Shown here: in pieces, positions 6,162 through 13,088 of the stretch
How positions within the stretch are numbered: position 1 is the stretch's first letter
How the letters are laid out: the number at the start of each line of letters is the position of its first letter
NCBI GenBank assembly: GCA_001275005.1
Contig: JWZX01002426.1
Span: forward strand, 1-13,088
DNA from: Chrysochromulina tobinii
Lineage: Eukaryota > Haptophyta > Prymnesiales > Chrysochromulinaceae
Direction of reading: 5' to 3'
Length of the DNA: 13,088 nucleotides
Notes under the pieces: generated by a model
Told to the model about the DNA's origin: nothing
Databases searched by the model: none
The model's input: the letters and a program-made list of their open reading frames with translations, nothing else
Made by a program: the position numbers and the translations under genes

Positions 6162-9100
6162 TTATATATACCTAGGTATCCGAGAGCGCATGATATGTGG
6201 AGGAGACCAGGAGTCGCCGCCGTAGTCGTCCTCGTCGCTCACGTCCTCGACGCCATGGTCCTCGTTTGATATGGGTTCCACAGTTCTGAGGCGTTGGGCC
6301 CCGCGAGGTCTGCGGCGGGGTAACTGACGGACGGACTGGAACTTGGCCGTATGGTCGTCCCTCTGCGTGCAGCACAGGCAGGCACACAACGCCTCGGCCG
6401 CCAGCCACATTATGCGAATGGCGAATACGCCGCAACCCAGCCCCAGAAGGAGCAATCCCACCACAGGTTGCAAGATGATGTCGGTCAACTTGATCTCGAT
6501 AGCGGTTTCGATCTCGTGCGCTGCATCTGACGCGTCCGGCTCCCTGTTGTACGCGCCCGGCTGAGTGAGGCTCGCCGCAGTACTCGCCGATTCGGACCGT
6601 TGAGCTTCATCGAGTCTCGGAATGTCGTAGTGAGCCGTTGGCCACCGCGGAAGCCGCGGCGTCGGGACCGGCGGAGGTCGTGGAGGCGGCGGCAGCGGCA
6701 GCAGCAGCGGCGGCAGCGGCAGCGGCGGCGGCGACGACGACGGCAGTGGCGGTGGCGGCGGCAGCGGCGAAGTGGAAAGCGGCGGAGAGGGCGGCGAGGT
6801 CATCGTTCGCCCCGTCATGTTGGATAGCCCGTTGGAAAGCCCAGTGGTTGCGATGGGGTAGCCGGCCGTCTTCATCGTCGTCGCCGCCATCGCCGCATGC
6901 ATCGCCATCGCCGCTGCATTCGCCTCCGCCGTCATCGCCGGCACGTCGCCAATCTGATCCGCGATGGCGGGGGGCGCTGACGGGCTCATCGAGAAACTTT
7001 CGAACGGTAGCGATGGGGGCGGGGAGAGCGGCGGCGGTGGCGGCGGTGGCGACTCAGGCGGCCGCAGGGGCGGTGGCGGCGGGGGCGGCGGAGGCGTCAA
7101 AGGAGGCGGTGGAGGTCCCGGCGGTGGGGGAGGGGGGAAGTTGCAGTCAAAGCGATCCTCGGCGAGGTCACACCCTCCACCCTGATTCCTGGCGCACCGG
7201 CGCACCCATAGGCCGTCCCCATCCCACGGATCGACAAAATAAGCTGCCTCGCAAAGCGCCTGTGTCCAGTCCGTGCTCTCCCGCAAGTCGGAGCACCAAA
7301 GGCAGGGATCGCGAGACCCCTTGCCTTTCGTCGATCGCCCTCCTTGCGCCGCGCAGCCGGCGCGTATGTCGTCCGCTCCGCATCGAAAGTGACAGCGGCT
7401 GCCTGAGGGCCATGGGCAAGGGCCAGATGCCCTTGACCCGGGGCGGTCTGGTGTAGGCGGTTTGGGATTCGGTGGCGGAGGGTGGACCGGGGGCGAGGGG
7501 GGTGGCGAGGGCGGCGAGGGCGGCAAGGGCGGGTAGACGAGCGGCATGCTCCCCGCTGGCGTGCGGAGGTTGGAGATGGTGAAGGAGGCCTCGGCCAAGT
7601 TGCACTGCCTGCAGTCACTTCCGTCCAGCGAGGTTCCTGCGCCTGCGCCCGAGACGATGCTTGCGCCCGAGAGCGAAGCGACGAGGACAAGCCGACCCAT
7701 AGCGTCGCTTGTGGCCTGCAACGCGTCCTCAGGCACGCCGTGGCCTTGAGGATTGCCCGCCATGACACGATCAAACACGGTCACACGCGAGCCACCCGGC
7801 TGAAGCAGCATGACCGTAAGGGCACCCTGGATGTCAACGGCCGCCTCAACCTCGAATGGGATACGTGTGTCGATGGTGCCACCCGAGCCGTACTTGTCTC
7901 GAAGGTTCGCCGGAGCCATAGGCCCGCCCGTTTTCGCGAGGCAGCCGTTTTGCTCGCAATCGCCGTGACCGATCCGACTGCCCACCTTCGTGTGGATCGC
8001 ACTTTGGAGACTGCGCTCATCGGCCTCAATGAGATCGATCTCGGTGCACAGGCCCCCATGCAGACCAGGCTTGTGCGTCGCGACCATGTCGCAGTAGCCG
8101 CTCTCGGCGGGAAACCGCGGGTCTTGCATCGCGACAAGGTAGACGTGAGCAATACAGCCGCACGGTACGTTGCTCAGGTCGATGGTAAAGCGCAACGGGT
8201 CGTGGCTCAGGTCGAGCCGAACCCAACGATGGCTCGTCCATTTGGTCTCTCGGTGGTCGGCGCCCAGATATACTCGCGTCTCGCCCTGAATGCGCAGCGT
8301 GCCATCCTCGAACATTCCCGGCCCGGCGTGCCGGTTATAGTCCACGATCCAGCCTGCGTGCGGCAAGCCCGCCACATTCGGCACAGGGCCCAATGCAGAG
8401 CCGCTCGGAACTGGAGCCATGGGTGGTAGGGCAGCACGGAGGGTGGCGGGCATGGCGGCGGGGTCAGTGGCGGCCCGCGCATCGTCGTCGTCGGGCCAAA
8501 AGGGATCGATGGCGACGCTCATATCATAGATGAGCAGCGGCGGCACTCGGTCGGTGATGCCTCCAAAGGCCCCCCCAAACGTGCGCAGCAATTGCGAATA
8601 CACATCGCGGGTTCGCGCCGCTACCTCGGGGCTCGCTCGTGCGGGCATCAGCACCGCTTCGATGGCGTGCGGCAGCGATTCCTGCCACGCCCCCGCGTCG
8701 AGTACAACCTCGTTGTACTTGCAGTCGGGCTGCCCACAGAGGTGCAAGGCCTGCTCGTGAGCCCGCCTGCCCGCCTCGATGTCCTGGGTCTGCTGGTAAA
8801 GCATCTTGTCGAGATCGGAGGGTCGCCATGGGCACCTTGGGTGGGTGCTCCATGGATGCTGCAACTCGTCGCACCAAGACGTCTGACCTTCGTGGCTACT
8901 GGTGGGTGTGATGCAACCCGGCACGCATGTCCTGTCCATCGTGTTGACATCGTGGCACGTGCGGTCCATCGTGTTGCCATCACCCGCGAAGGCACATAAA
9001 ATCGCCGCGCTGTCGAGCCTCGACGGCGAGATGGCAAAACCACCTTGCCTTGCATTGAACGCGTGCGGCAGCCGACGGCTCACAAAAGAGGCTGAGATGC

Positions 9101-9296
9101 GATCACCATATTTGGCGCACCACACAGATCCATCGCACGGGAGCCATGCTGAATGCGTCACACCTTTGTCGAAGGCATCAAAATTGTGCACAAGCACTCC
9201 AGCAGCGGCAAGGTTGGCGCTGTTAGAGCCAGCGGCAAAGCGTGCGTTGAGAGCCTCAGCGACGCGAAGAGCGTGGTCGTGAGGAGCAGATGTCAT
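6162..9296 (-). CDS. GH7-like membrane-anchored protein with Pro-rich linkers
   Basis: Uninterrupted frame, 1044 residues from the first ATG (9296); the frame is open back to 9323 with GTG. (1) Residues about 30-125 hold a Cys-containing module with WLPC, KYGDRISASF and LCAFAGDGNTMDRTC. (2) Residues about 155-265 hold CPWRPSDLDKML and YNEVVLDAGAWQESLPHAIE; no family is assigned, though I recall similar segments in algal proteins. (3) Residues about 320-585 hold a divergent GH7 fold: GTLRIQGETRVYLG, FTIDLSNVPCGCIAHVYLVA (GH7: FDVDVSNLPCGLNGALYFV), the catalytic TEIDLIEAD (GH7: SEMDIWEAN), YGSGGTIDT and SFTISNLR. E419, D421 and E424 (codons 8040-8042, 8034-8036, 8025-8027) keep the nucleophile-Asp-acid/base trio. 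The C-terminal half is shortened and lacks the Trp-rich substrate segment, so activity is uncertain. (4) A Pro-rich linker (about 587-622) leads to a 12-Cys module (about 625-718), then a long Pro/Ser-rich stalk (about 720-885). (5) A membrane helix (about 938-966) precedes CACLCC and a basic-then-acidic tail. No N-terminal signal peptide is visible. Confidence 0.88.
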   Translation of the reverse strand: MTSAPHDHALRVAEALNARFAAGSNSANLAAAGVLVHNFDAFDKGVTHSAWLPCDGSVWCAKYGDRISASFVSRRLPHAFNARQGGFAISPSRLDSAAILCAFAGDGNTMDRTCHDVNTMDRTCVPGCITPTSSHEGQTSWCDELQHPWSTHPRCPWRPSDLDKMLYQQTQDIEAGRRAHEQALHLCGQPDCKYNEVVLDAGAWQESLPHAIEAVLMPARASPEVAARTRDVYSQLLRTFGGAFGGITDRVPPLLIYDMSVAIDPFWPDDDDARAATDPAAMPATLRAALPPMAPVPSGSALGPVPNVAGLPHAGWIVDYNRHAGPGMFEDGTLRIQGETRVYLGADHRETKWTSHRWVRLDLSHDPLRFTIDLSNVPCGCIAHVYLVAMQDPRFPAESGYCDMVATHKPGLHGGLCTEIDLIEADERSLQSAIHTKVGSRIGHGDCEQNGCLAKTGGPMAPANLRDKYGSGGTIDTRIPFEVEAAVDIQGALTVMLLQPGGSRVTVFDRVMAGNPQGHGVPEDALQATSDAMGRLVLVASLSGASIVSGAGAGTSLDGSDCRQCNLAEASFTISNLRTPAGSMPLVYPPLPPSPPSPPPSPPVHPPPPNPKPPTPDRPGSRASGPCPWPSGSRCHFRCGADDIRAGCAAQGGRSTKGKGSRDPCLWCSDLRESTDWTQALCEAAYFVDPWDGDGLWVRRCARNQGGGCDLAEDRFDCNFPPPPPPGPPPPPLTPPPPPPPPPLRPPESPPPPPPPLSPPPSLPFESFSMSPSAPPAIADQIGDVPAMTAEANAAAMAMHAAMAATTMKTAGYPIATTGLSNGLSNMTGRTMTSPPSPPLSTSPLPPPPPLPSSSPPPLPLPPLLLPLPPPPRPPPVPTPRLPRWPTAHYDIPRLDEAQRSESASTAASLTQPGAYNREPDASDAAHEIETAIEIKLTDIILQPVVGLLLLGLGCGVFAIRIMWLAAEALCACLCCTQRDDHTAKFQSVRQLPRRRPRGAQRLRTVEPISNEDHGVEDVSDEDDYGGDSWSPPHIMRSRIPRYI
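6638..7140 (-). repeat. Poly-Pro/Ser coding tracts of the GH7-like gene
   Basis: Two GGC/GGT/GGA-rich tracts on the plus strand (about 6650-6790 and 7020-7140) encode long Pro runs with Ser and Leu, like extensin/pherophorin stalks. They flank an Ala/Met/Thr-rich stretch. Plus-strand open frames here (Ala-, Gly- or Arg-rich) are compositional shadows. The tracts are imperfect and prone to slippage. Confidence 0.85.
8925..8984 (-). repeat. 30-bp tandem duplication encoding NTMDRTC twice
   Basis: Two diverged 30-base units (8925-8954, 8955-8984) share GTCCATCGTGTTG on the plus strand. They encode NTMDRTC-HDV-NTMDRTC in the first Cys module of the GH7-like protein. The frame is kept, and one Cys is added near residues 108-124. 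Confidence 0.85.
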
Positions 9297-9450
9297 TGTT
9301 CTTTTGCAATTGGACTTCGGCACCTGTGAGTGAAAAACGTCTCATGCATGCTCTACCCGGTAGGCCCCAGCGGCCCCCATGAACATACATGTAAGAGTTC
9401 GGCGAGAAGGGTCCGTCCTGTGAAATGACGCTGTGTACAGCTCGGCTTCC
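9297..9450. promoter_or_regulatory. Divergent spacer between GH7-like and GAA1-ADA genes
   Basis: About 154 bases separate the two outward-facing ATGs, so core promoters for both must lie here unless transcription starts inside a gene. I see no TATA box. The minus strand has TTTTTCACTCACAG at 9337-9324, which resembles a 3' splice site just before the GH7-like frame. Confidence 0.45.
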
Positions 9451-12400
9451 ATGTCCAGCCTGGCGAGGCGGCGCTTGCTGTCGACTGTGGCTTACTTGGC
9501 GTCCCTTATTTGTGCGCCGCCAATCGCCCCGGCACTTGGTCTTCTAGCGGCGGCAGCCATGGCGCAGAGTGTCTATGTCGATGAGGCCGGGGCTCTGGCC
9601 AGCTGGGCCGACCTTGGCCTCGCAAGAGCACAGTTGCTGCCGCTGCCGCCACTGGACCAAACAGCGTCGCCGCCAGCCGATGCGTCATGCTCCGCCTCTT
9701 CGACGTCGGATGCTAAAGAGCAACTCATGAGCCGGCTCGAGGCCCTCGACCTCAAGCCAGTAACACACGACGCCAACGTCGGCACCTGTAGCTGCACGTC
9801 TGTGAGTGCTGTTGTCCGCGCTCTCAAAGGCGATGGCACCGAGGCGCTCTTGCTGGCCGTGGAGGCAGGCACGACCAACGAGGTCGTCGACGTTGACCGA
9901 AGCCGAGAGGCAGCGCTCGCACTCCAGCTGGCTGCGCATCTGCGTAGCGTGGCATGGCTCTCTAAGGACGTTGTACTCCTCTTCCACCCTCGATGCCCGT
10001 GTGGAAGCTCGCCGCTGCGCCACTTTTTGGCCGAGTACTCGCTCGCAGGCGCGAGGGAAGCTCGGTGGCCATAGTGGTGACCATTACCGACGGCCCTTCG
10101 CGCGCGTCGTGCCGGCCTCCTGCGACAGCTCATCGCGCTCTCGCCGCCGAGGCCGCAAGGCGAGAGAGAGGAGTGGTTCCGCAATGCGGAGTCCGCACCA
10201 ACGGCGTTTGCGGTGGAGACCGTTGAGGTGGAGCTCTCAGGCACGCTCGGCCGCTTGCCCAACCTCGATATGTACGCGAGCCTGTGGGCAGTCGCGCAGC
10301 ATGCCGGCGTGCAGGTGCCGCTCGAGCTTCCCGCCGCGCGGCCGCTCGGTCGGCTTCGTGCGAGCGTTGGAGCGGGCGTCTCGACGCAGCAACGACGTGG
10401 CAGGCTCGAGCGGCAATCGCTTGCGAGGCTGAGCAGTATGGCGCGTGGCGCGGCGAGCTTTGCGATGAGGCTTGGTTGGGCCGAGGCACATCCGGCGCAG
10501 GCATCCGGCCTCGCGTACGCCATTGATTCTCTCACTCTCACCGTCCGGTCATCTCCCTTCGCCCCGCCGGATAGTCAAGGCCCTCGGCCCGCGCCACTGA
10601 CCGACCGGCGGCTTCTCGCTCTACTCGAGGGCACTGTGCGCTGCTATTCCAACTTGCACGAGAGCCTGCACCACTCTCATTACGCGTACCTGCTCGCCGA
10701 TGCCGACACGCTCATCCCCTTCCAGCTGAGTGGGCCTCTGCTCTATGTGCCGCCGATACTCTCCCTCGTCCTGCGGGCGGGTGCGTCGCGCACCAGCGTG
10801 CACCCTCCCGCGAGTGCGTACGTGCGTGCGGCGGCTTCTGTGGGCTTGGCACATGCTGTTGGACTCGCGTGGCTCCTGCTGCCGCTCTCTCCCTACGCGA
10901 TTCGACCGTCAGCCACCGCCGGGGAGTCCTTGAGTCAAACGGGCCAAGGCGACACGTGGACGCCCGTCTCGGCGCTCCACCGCTGGTCGGTCGCGCTGGG
11001 GATGCATGCGGCATGGGCGCTGCTCGCGGCGTGGGTGTGCCACAGGGGAGGACGAAGTACTCGAGACACCGACGCGCTCGTGGGCGTGACGTGTTTCATC
11101 GGCCTCTGCATCTGCCTCGTCTTCCTATGCGTCTCGCCTGCCTTTGGCTTGTTGGGCGTCACGGCCTTCGCGGGCTTGGCAGTGTTCGGCCTGCCGCCGC
11201 CGTCACAGAGCGGCAGCCACGACAGCTGCAGCAGCCCCGTCGCCGGCCTTGTATGGATAGCCGCTGAGGTGATGTGGCTCGTGCTGGGTTCTCCTGCTGC
11301 TGTGCTCTGCGTCGTGGCGGCGCTGGCGGCGCCAGGGGCAAGCACCATGGTGGGCGCCATGGTGAGCGCCTACGACGCGGCATGGCGAGTGGCGCACGAG
11401 CATGGCGCACTGCCGTACGCGTTTGGTTGCGTGGCGATGCTGCCGCTGACCGTCGCGATCGCGAGCACGCGCCTCGCACGCATTGAGCGGCTAGCACGCG
11501 CGCTGAGGCGAGCACGCGCGCGGCATGCACGCGGCGAACATGCGCAGCCGACGAGCTTTGCCGAGGCACTCCGTGTGGCGCAAAAGCTTCCGAAGGCTCA
11601 GCTGCATCTGCACCTGGACGGCAGCTTGCCGGCCAGCTTCCTTCGCGCTCGCGCCGCGGCGCGCGGCATCGCCATGCCACTGACCAATCGCGAGCTGCGC
11701 AGGATGATCGATGAGATGAAGGGAGCACTCAAACAGTCAGACGACGCGTGCATCAACACAGCCGTCGCACCCAACAAGAACTGGCCCATCTTTGACTTGA
11801 TGAATCGCTTCCTGCAGACCTACGACGAGCTCGCCGACGCCACCTGCGAGCTGTGCACGGCACTCAGGTTCGAGCACGAGGTCTGGTACGCCGAAGTGCG
11901 CTTCTGCCCAGCACTCCATACTTGCGAGGGGCTGAGCGAGGATGAGGCCGTGCGTGCTGTCGTGTGTGGCTTCGAGCGCGCCCGGGCAGCGACGGGGCTG
12001 CGAGGGGGCATCCTGCTGTGCGCCTTGCGCTCATATCCAGCGCCGCATCCGCTCGATACGGCGCGTTTGGCGCGCGCGCACCTGGGGCGCGGCGTTCTCG
12101 GCTTCGACGTAGCAGGCTCGGAGACGTATCCCCTCTCGCTCCCCGCCGTGCATGAGGCCCTGCGCGCCTGCGTTGCTTGGGGCGTGCCCATCACGGCGCA
12201 TGCGGGCGAGCTGCCGCACGGCATGCTCCCCAACCTACGGTGCGCGATGAATCTACCCGTGCAGCGACTCGGCCATGGCATCGGGCTCGCGTATGGCGAG
12301 GCGGTGGCGACGGGTGAGGCCGAAGAGCTTCTCCGTTTGGCCGCCGCAAGCGGCGTGGTTATCGAGGCTTGCCTCACGGGTAACCTTGTGCGGGGCCGTG

Positions 12401-12722
12401 TACGCTCTTACGCGGAACATCCGGTGCGGCGTATGGTCGACGCGGGCTTGCGTGTGTGCCTGAATGTCGACAACCTCACCCTGTCTGGGGACCCCAGACG
12501 TACGCAGGAGCCTACCCTCTGCACGATGAGCTGAGCTACTCGTACCCATCCGGTGAGGTGGCACACCTCGTGGCGGACTGCGGCTTCTCGTGGGCCGAGG
12601 CGCGCACGCTCTTGCTCAATGGGGTGCACGCGGCCTTCGGAGCGGAGGCTGACGGCGCATTCGTTGCGGAGTTCGAAGCAGCCCTCGACGAGGTGCTTGC
12701 CGAAGAGGGCCTGCTGCTCTAG
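9451..12722 (+). CDS. GAA1: GPI transamidase subunit GAA1 fused to adenosine deaminase, frame broken three times
   Basis: About 1090 residues from ATG 9451 (first in frame, before the anchor) to TAG 12720-12722 if three one-base breaks are bridged. GAA1 part (about 1-690): N-terminal membrane helix (RRLLSTVAYLASLICAPP), a luminal M28-peptidase-like domain, then conserved GRLPNLDMY (10249-10275), AYAIDSLTLT, LLEGTVRCYSNLHESLHHSH and FQLSGPLLYVPP, then about seven more hydrophobic segments. GAA1 acts in the ER complex that attaches GPI anchors to proteins. ADA part (about 712-1090): KAQLHLHLDGS (zinc HxH, 11605-11625), HAGE (12199-12210), RLGHG (12265-12279), EACLTGN (12364-12384) and NVDN (12463-12474), all in ADA order; ADA deaminates adenosine to inosine. 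NxDN rather than NTDD is, as I recall, also seen in bacterial ADAs. No ATG lies between the last GAA1 helix and HLHLDGS, so ADA cannot start on its own there. With eight helices and a cytosolic N-terminus, ADA would face the cytosol (inference). Confidence 0.87.
10055..10096 (+). other. Paired frame breaks in GAA1 part (G3 at 10055-10057, C3 at 10094-10096)
   Basis: The GAA1 frame runs to about 10054 and then meets TAG/TGA at 10072-10080. The next frame reads GSSVAIVVTITDG, a plausible core beta-strand of the M28-like domain. The original frame resumes with RARRAGLLRQLIAL, comparable to RAGAIQAAVALEL of animal GAA1. One G more at the first run and one C fewer at the second make the sequence continuous. 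An alternative is an 87-nt intron 10065-10151, which would delete those conserved-looking residues. Confidence 0.6.
12492..12495 (+). other. Frame break in ADA part (C4 run)
   Basis: The frame reads LNVDNLTLSGDP and then loses homology, stopping at 12534. The adjacent frame continues QTYAGAYPLHDELSYSY and then GFSWAEARTLLLNGVHAAF, the expected ADA C-terminus. One more C here joins them. An intron would have to be only 15-32 nt or remove active-site residues. Confidence 0.8.
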
Positions 12723-13088
12723 GAACTAATCGATCTCAGGCACACACACACGACGCGGCACGTAACACGGGCTGCCCTCGCCCGCTTTTCGGTGTATACT
12801 TAGTACCATCGTAGTTCGTACGTCGAGGGACGAGAGGGAATTCAATTCAAGTCAAGTCCGAATTGTTTCTCATAGCTGACCTAAAATATTCTGTCGGGTG
12901 GGGTGATTCCCTGCCGCTCGCTGCCCGATGCATGGCCCGATACTTTGCTTAGATCGAAGATATTGCTTATCGTGCCGTGCTTACGTTAAGATACCGCTGC
13001 GGGATGTTAAGTAATAATCAGCCCCGAGAGCTGGCCTTGTGAGGCCGAGCTCTGAGTCCCCCTATTCTAGACAGTACGGGTCTGAGGA
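12723..13088. other. 3' flank of GAA1-ADA gene, no gene seen
   Basis: 366 bases of lower GC. It contains a short CA run (12741-12751), the direct repeat AATTCAATTCAAGTCAAGTC at about 12839-12858, and a strong hairpin at 13028-13052. No credible coding frame, tRNA or snRNA was found. It may hold the 3' UTR and the upstream region of a gene beyond the window. Confidence 0.45.
13028..13052. repeat. Strong hairpin, 10-bp stem with one bulge
   Basis: GAGCT-GGCCT (13028-13037) pairs with AGGCC-(G)-AGCTC (13042-13052) around a TGTG loop, with one unpaired G at 13047. The flanking A13027-T53 pair can extend it. It could be a 3'-end or RNA element, or one arm of a foldback repeat cut by the window edge. 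Confidence 0.7.

Noticed and set aside
7482-8429. 315-codon plus-strand frame
   Set aside because: It lies opposite the GH7-like catalytic region, which has clear homology on the minus strand. It is a compositional shadow.
10065-10151. 87-nt intron in the GAA1 part
   Set aside because: GTGGCC...GCCGAG keeps the frame but removes RARRAGLLRQLIAL, which fits GAA1, and the donor is weak. Kept only as an alternative to paired homopolymer errors.
9573-10541. 322-codon minus-strand frame
   Set aside because: It is opposite the GAA1 N-terminal domain, is Ser/Arg/Ala-rich with no motif, and appears open only because of GC bias.
11580-12722. Stand-alone adenosine deaminase gene
   Set aside because: No ATG lies between the last GAA1 membrane helix and HLHLDGS. 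The first Met after it is already past the zinc motif, so a separate start would lose the active site.
12945-12985. Loose resemblance to the 5' part of U2 snRNA
   Set aside because: The branch-site recognition segment and the Sm site are absent. The similarity is a few AT-rich words only.

Overview
This is eukaryotic nuclear DNA, very GC-rich, with large genes packed closely. The gene content points to a unicellular alga. There is an EGF/exostosin type II glycosyltransferase, a divergent GH7-like protein with proline-rich linkers and a membrane anchor, a GPI-transamidase subunit, and a small HMG-box gene with one short GT-AG intron. A haptophyte is my best guess, but a dinoflagellate or another secondary-plastid alga is not excluded. 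Nothing suggests a bacterium, virus or mobile element.

Layout. 1-2127 (+): the 3' part of an unrecognised gene, open at the left edge, carrying three codon-phased minisatellites. 2570-2857 (+): a two-exon HMG-box protein whose end lies in a 48/45-bp tandem duplication. 2858-3845: gene-poor, between converging genes. 3846-5843 (-): a type II membrane protein with three EGF-like modules and an exostosin (GT47) domain, with its frame broken twice at G runs. 5844-6161: AT-richer spacer. 6162-9296 (-): a 1044-residue GH7-like membrane protein. 9297-9450: short divergent spacer. 9451-12722 (+): a GAA1 (GPI transamidase) homologue continuing in frame, with no intervening ATG, into an adenosine deaminase domain; the frame is broken three times at short G or C runs. 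12723-13088: 3' flank with a strong hairpin.

How they fit together. Three of the five genes concern the secretory pathway or cell surface: GPI-anchor attachment, surface glycan synthesis, and a membrane-tethered glycanase-like fold. The GAA1-ADA and GH7-like genes are divergent across only about 154 bp and may share a promoter; this is inference. The most striking items are the GAA1-adenosine deaminase fusion and the architecture of the GH7-like protein. The five frame breaks all lie at homopolymers and nearly cancel within each gene, so they look more like base-calling errors than gene decay. They should be resolved before either broken gene is interpreted.
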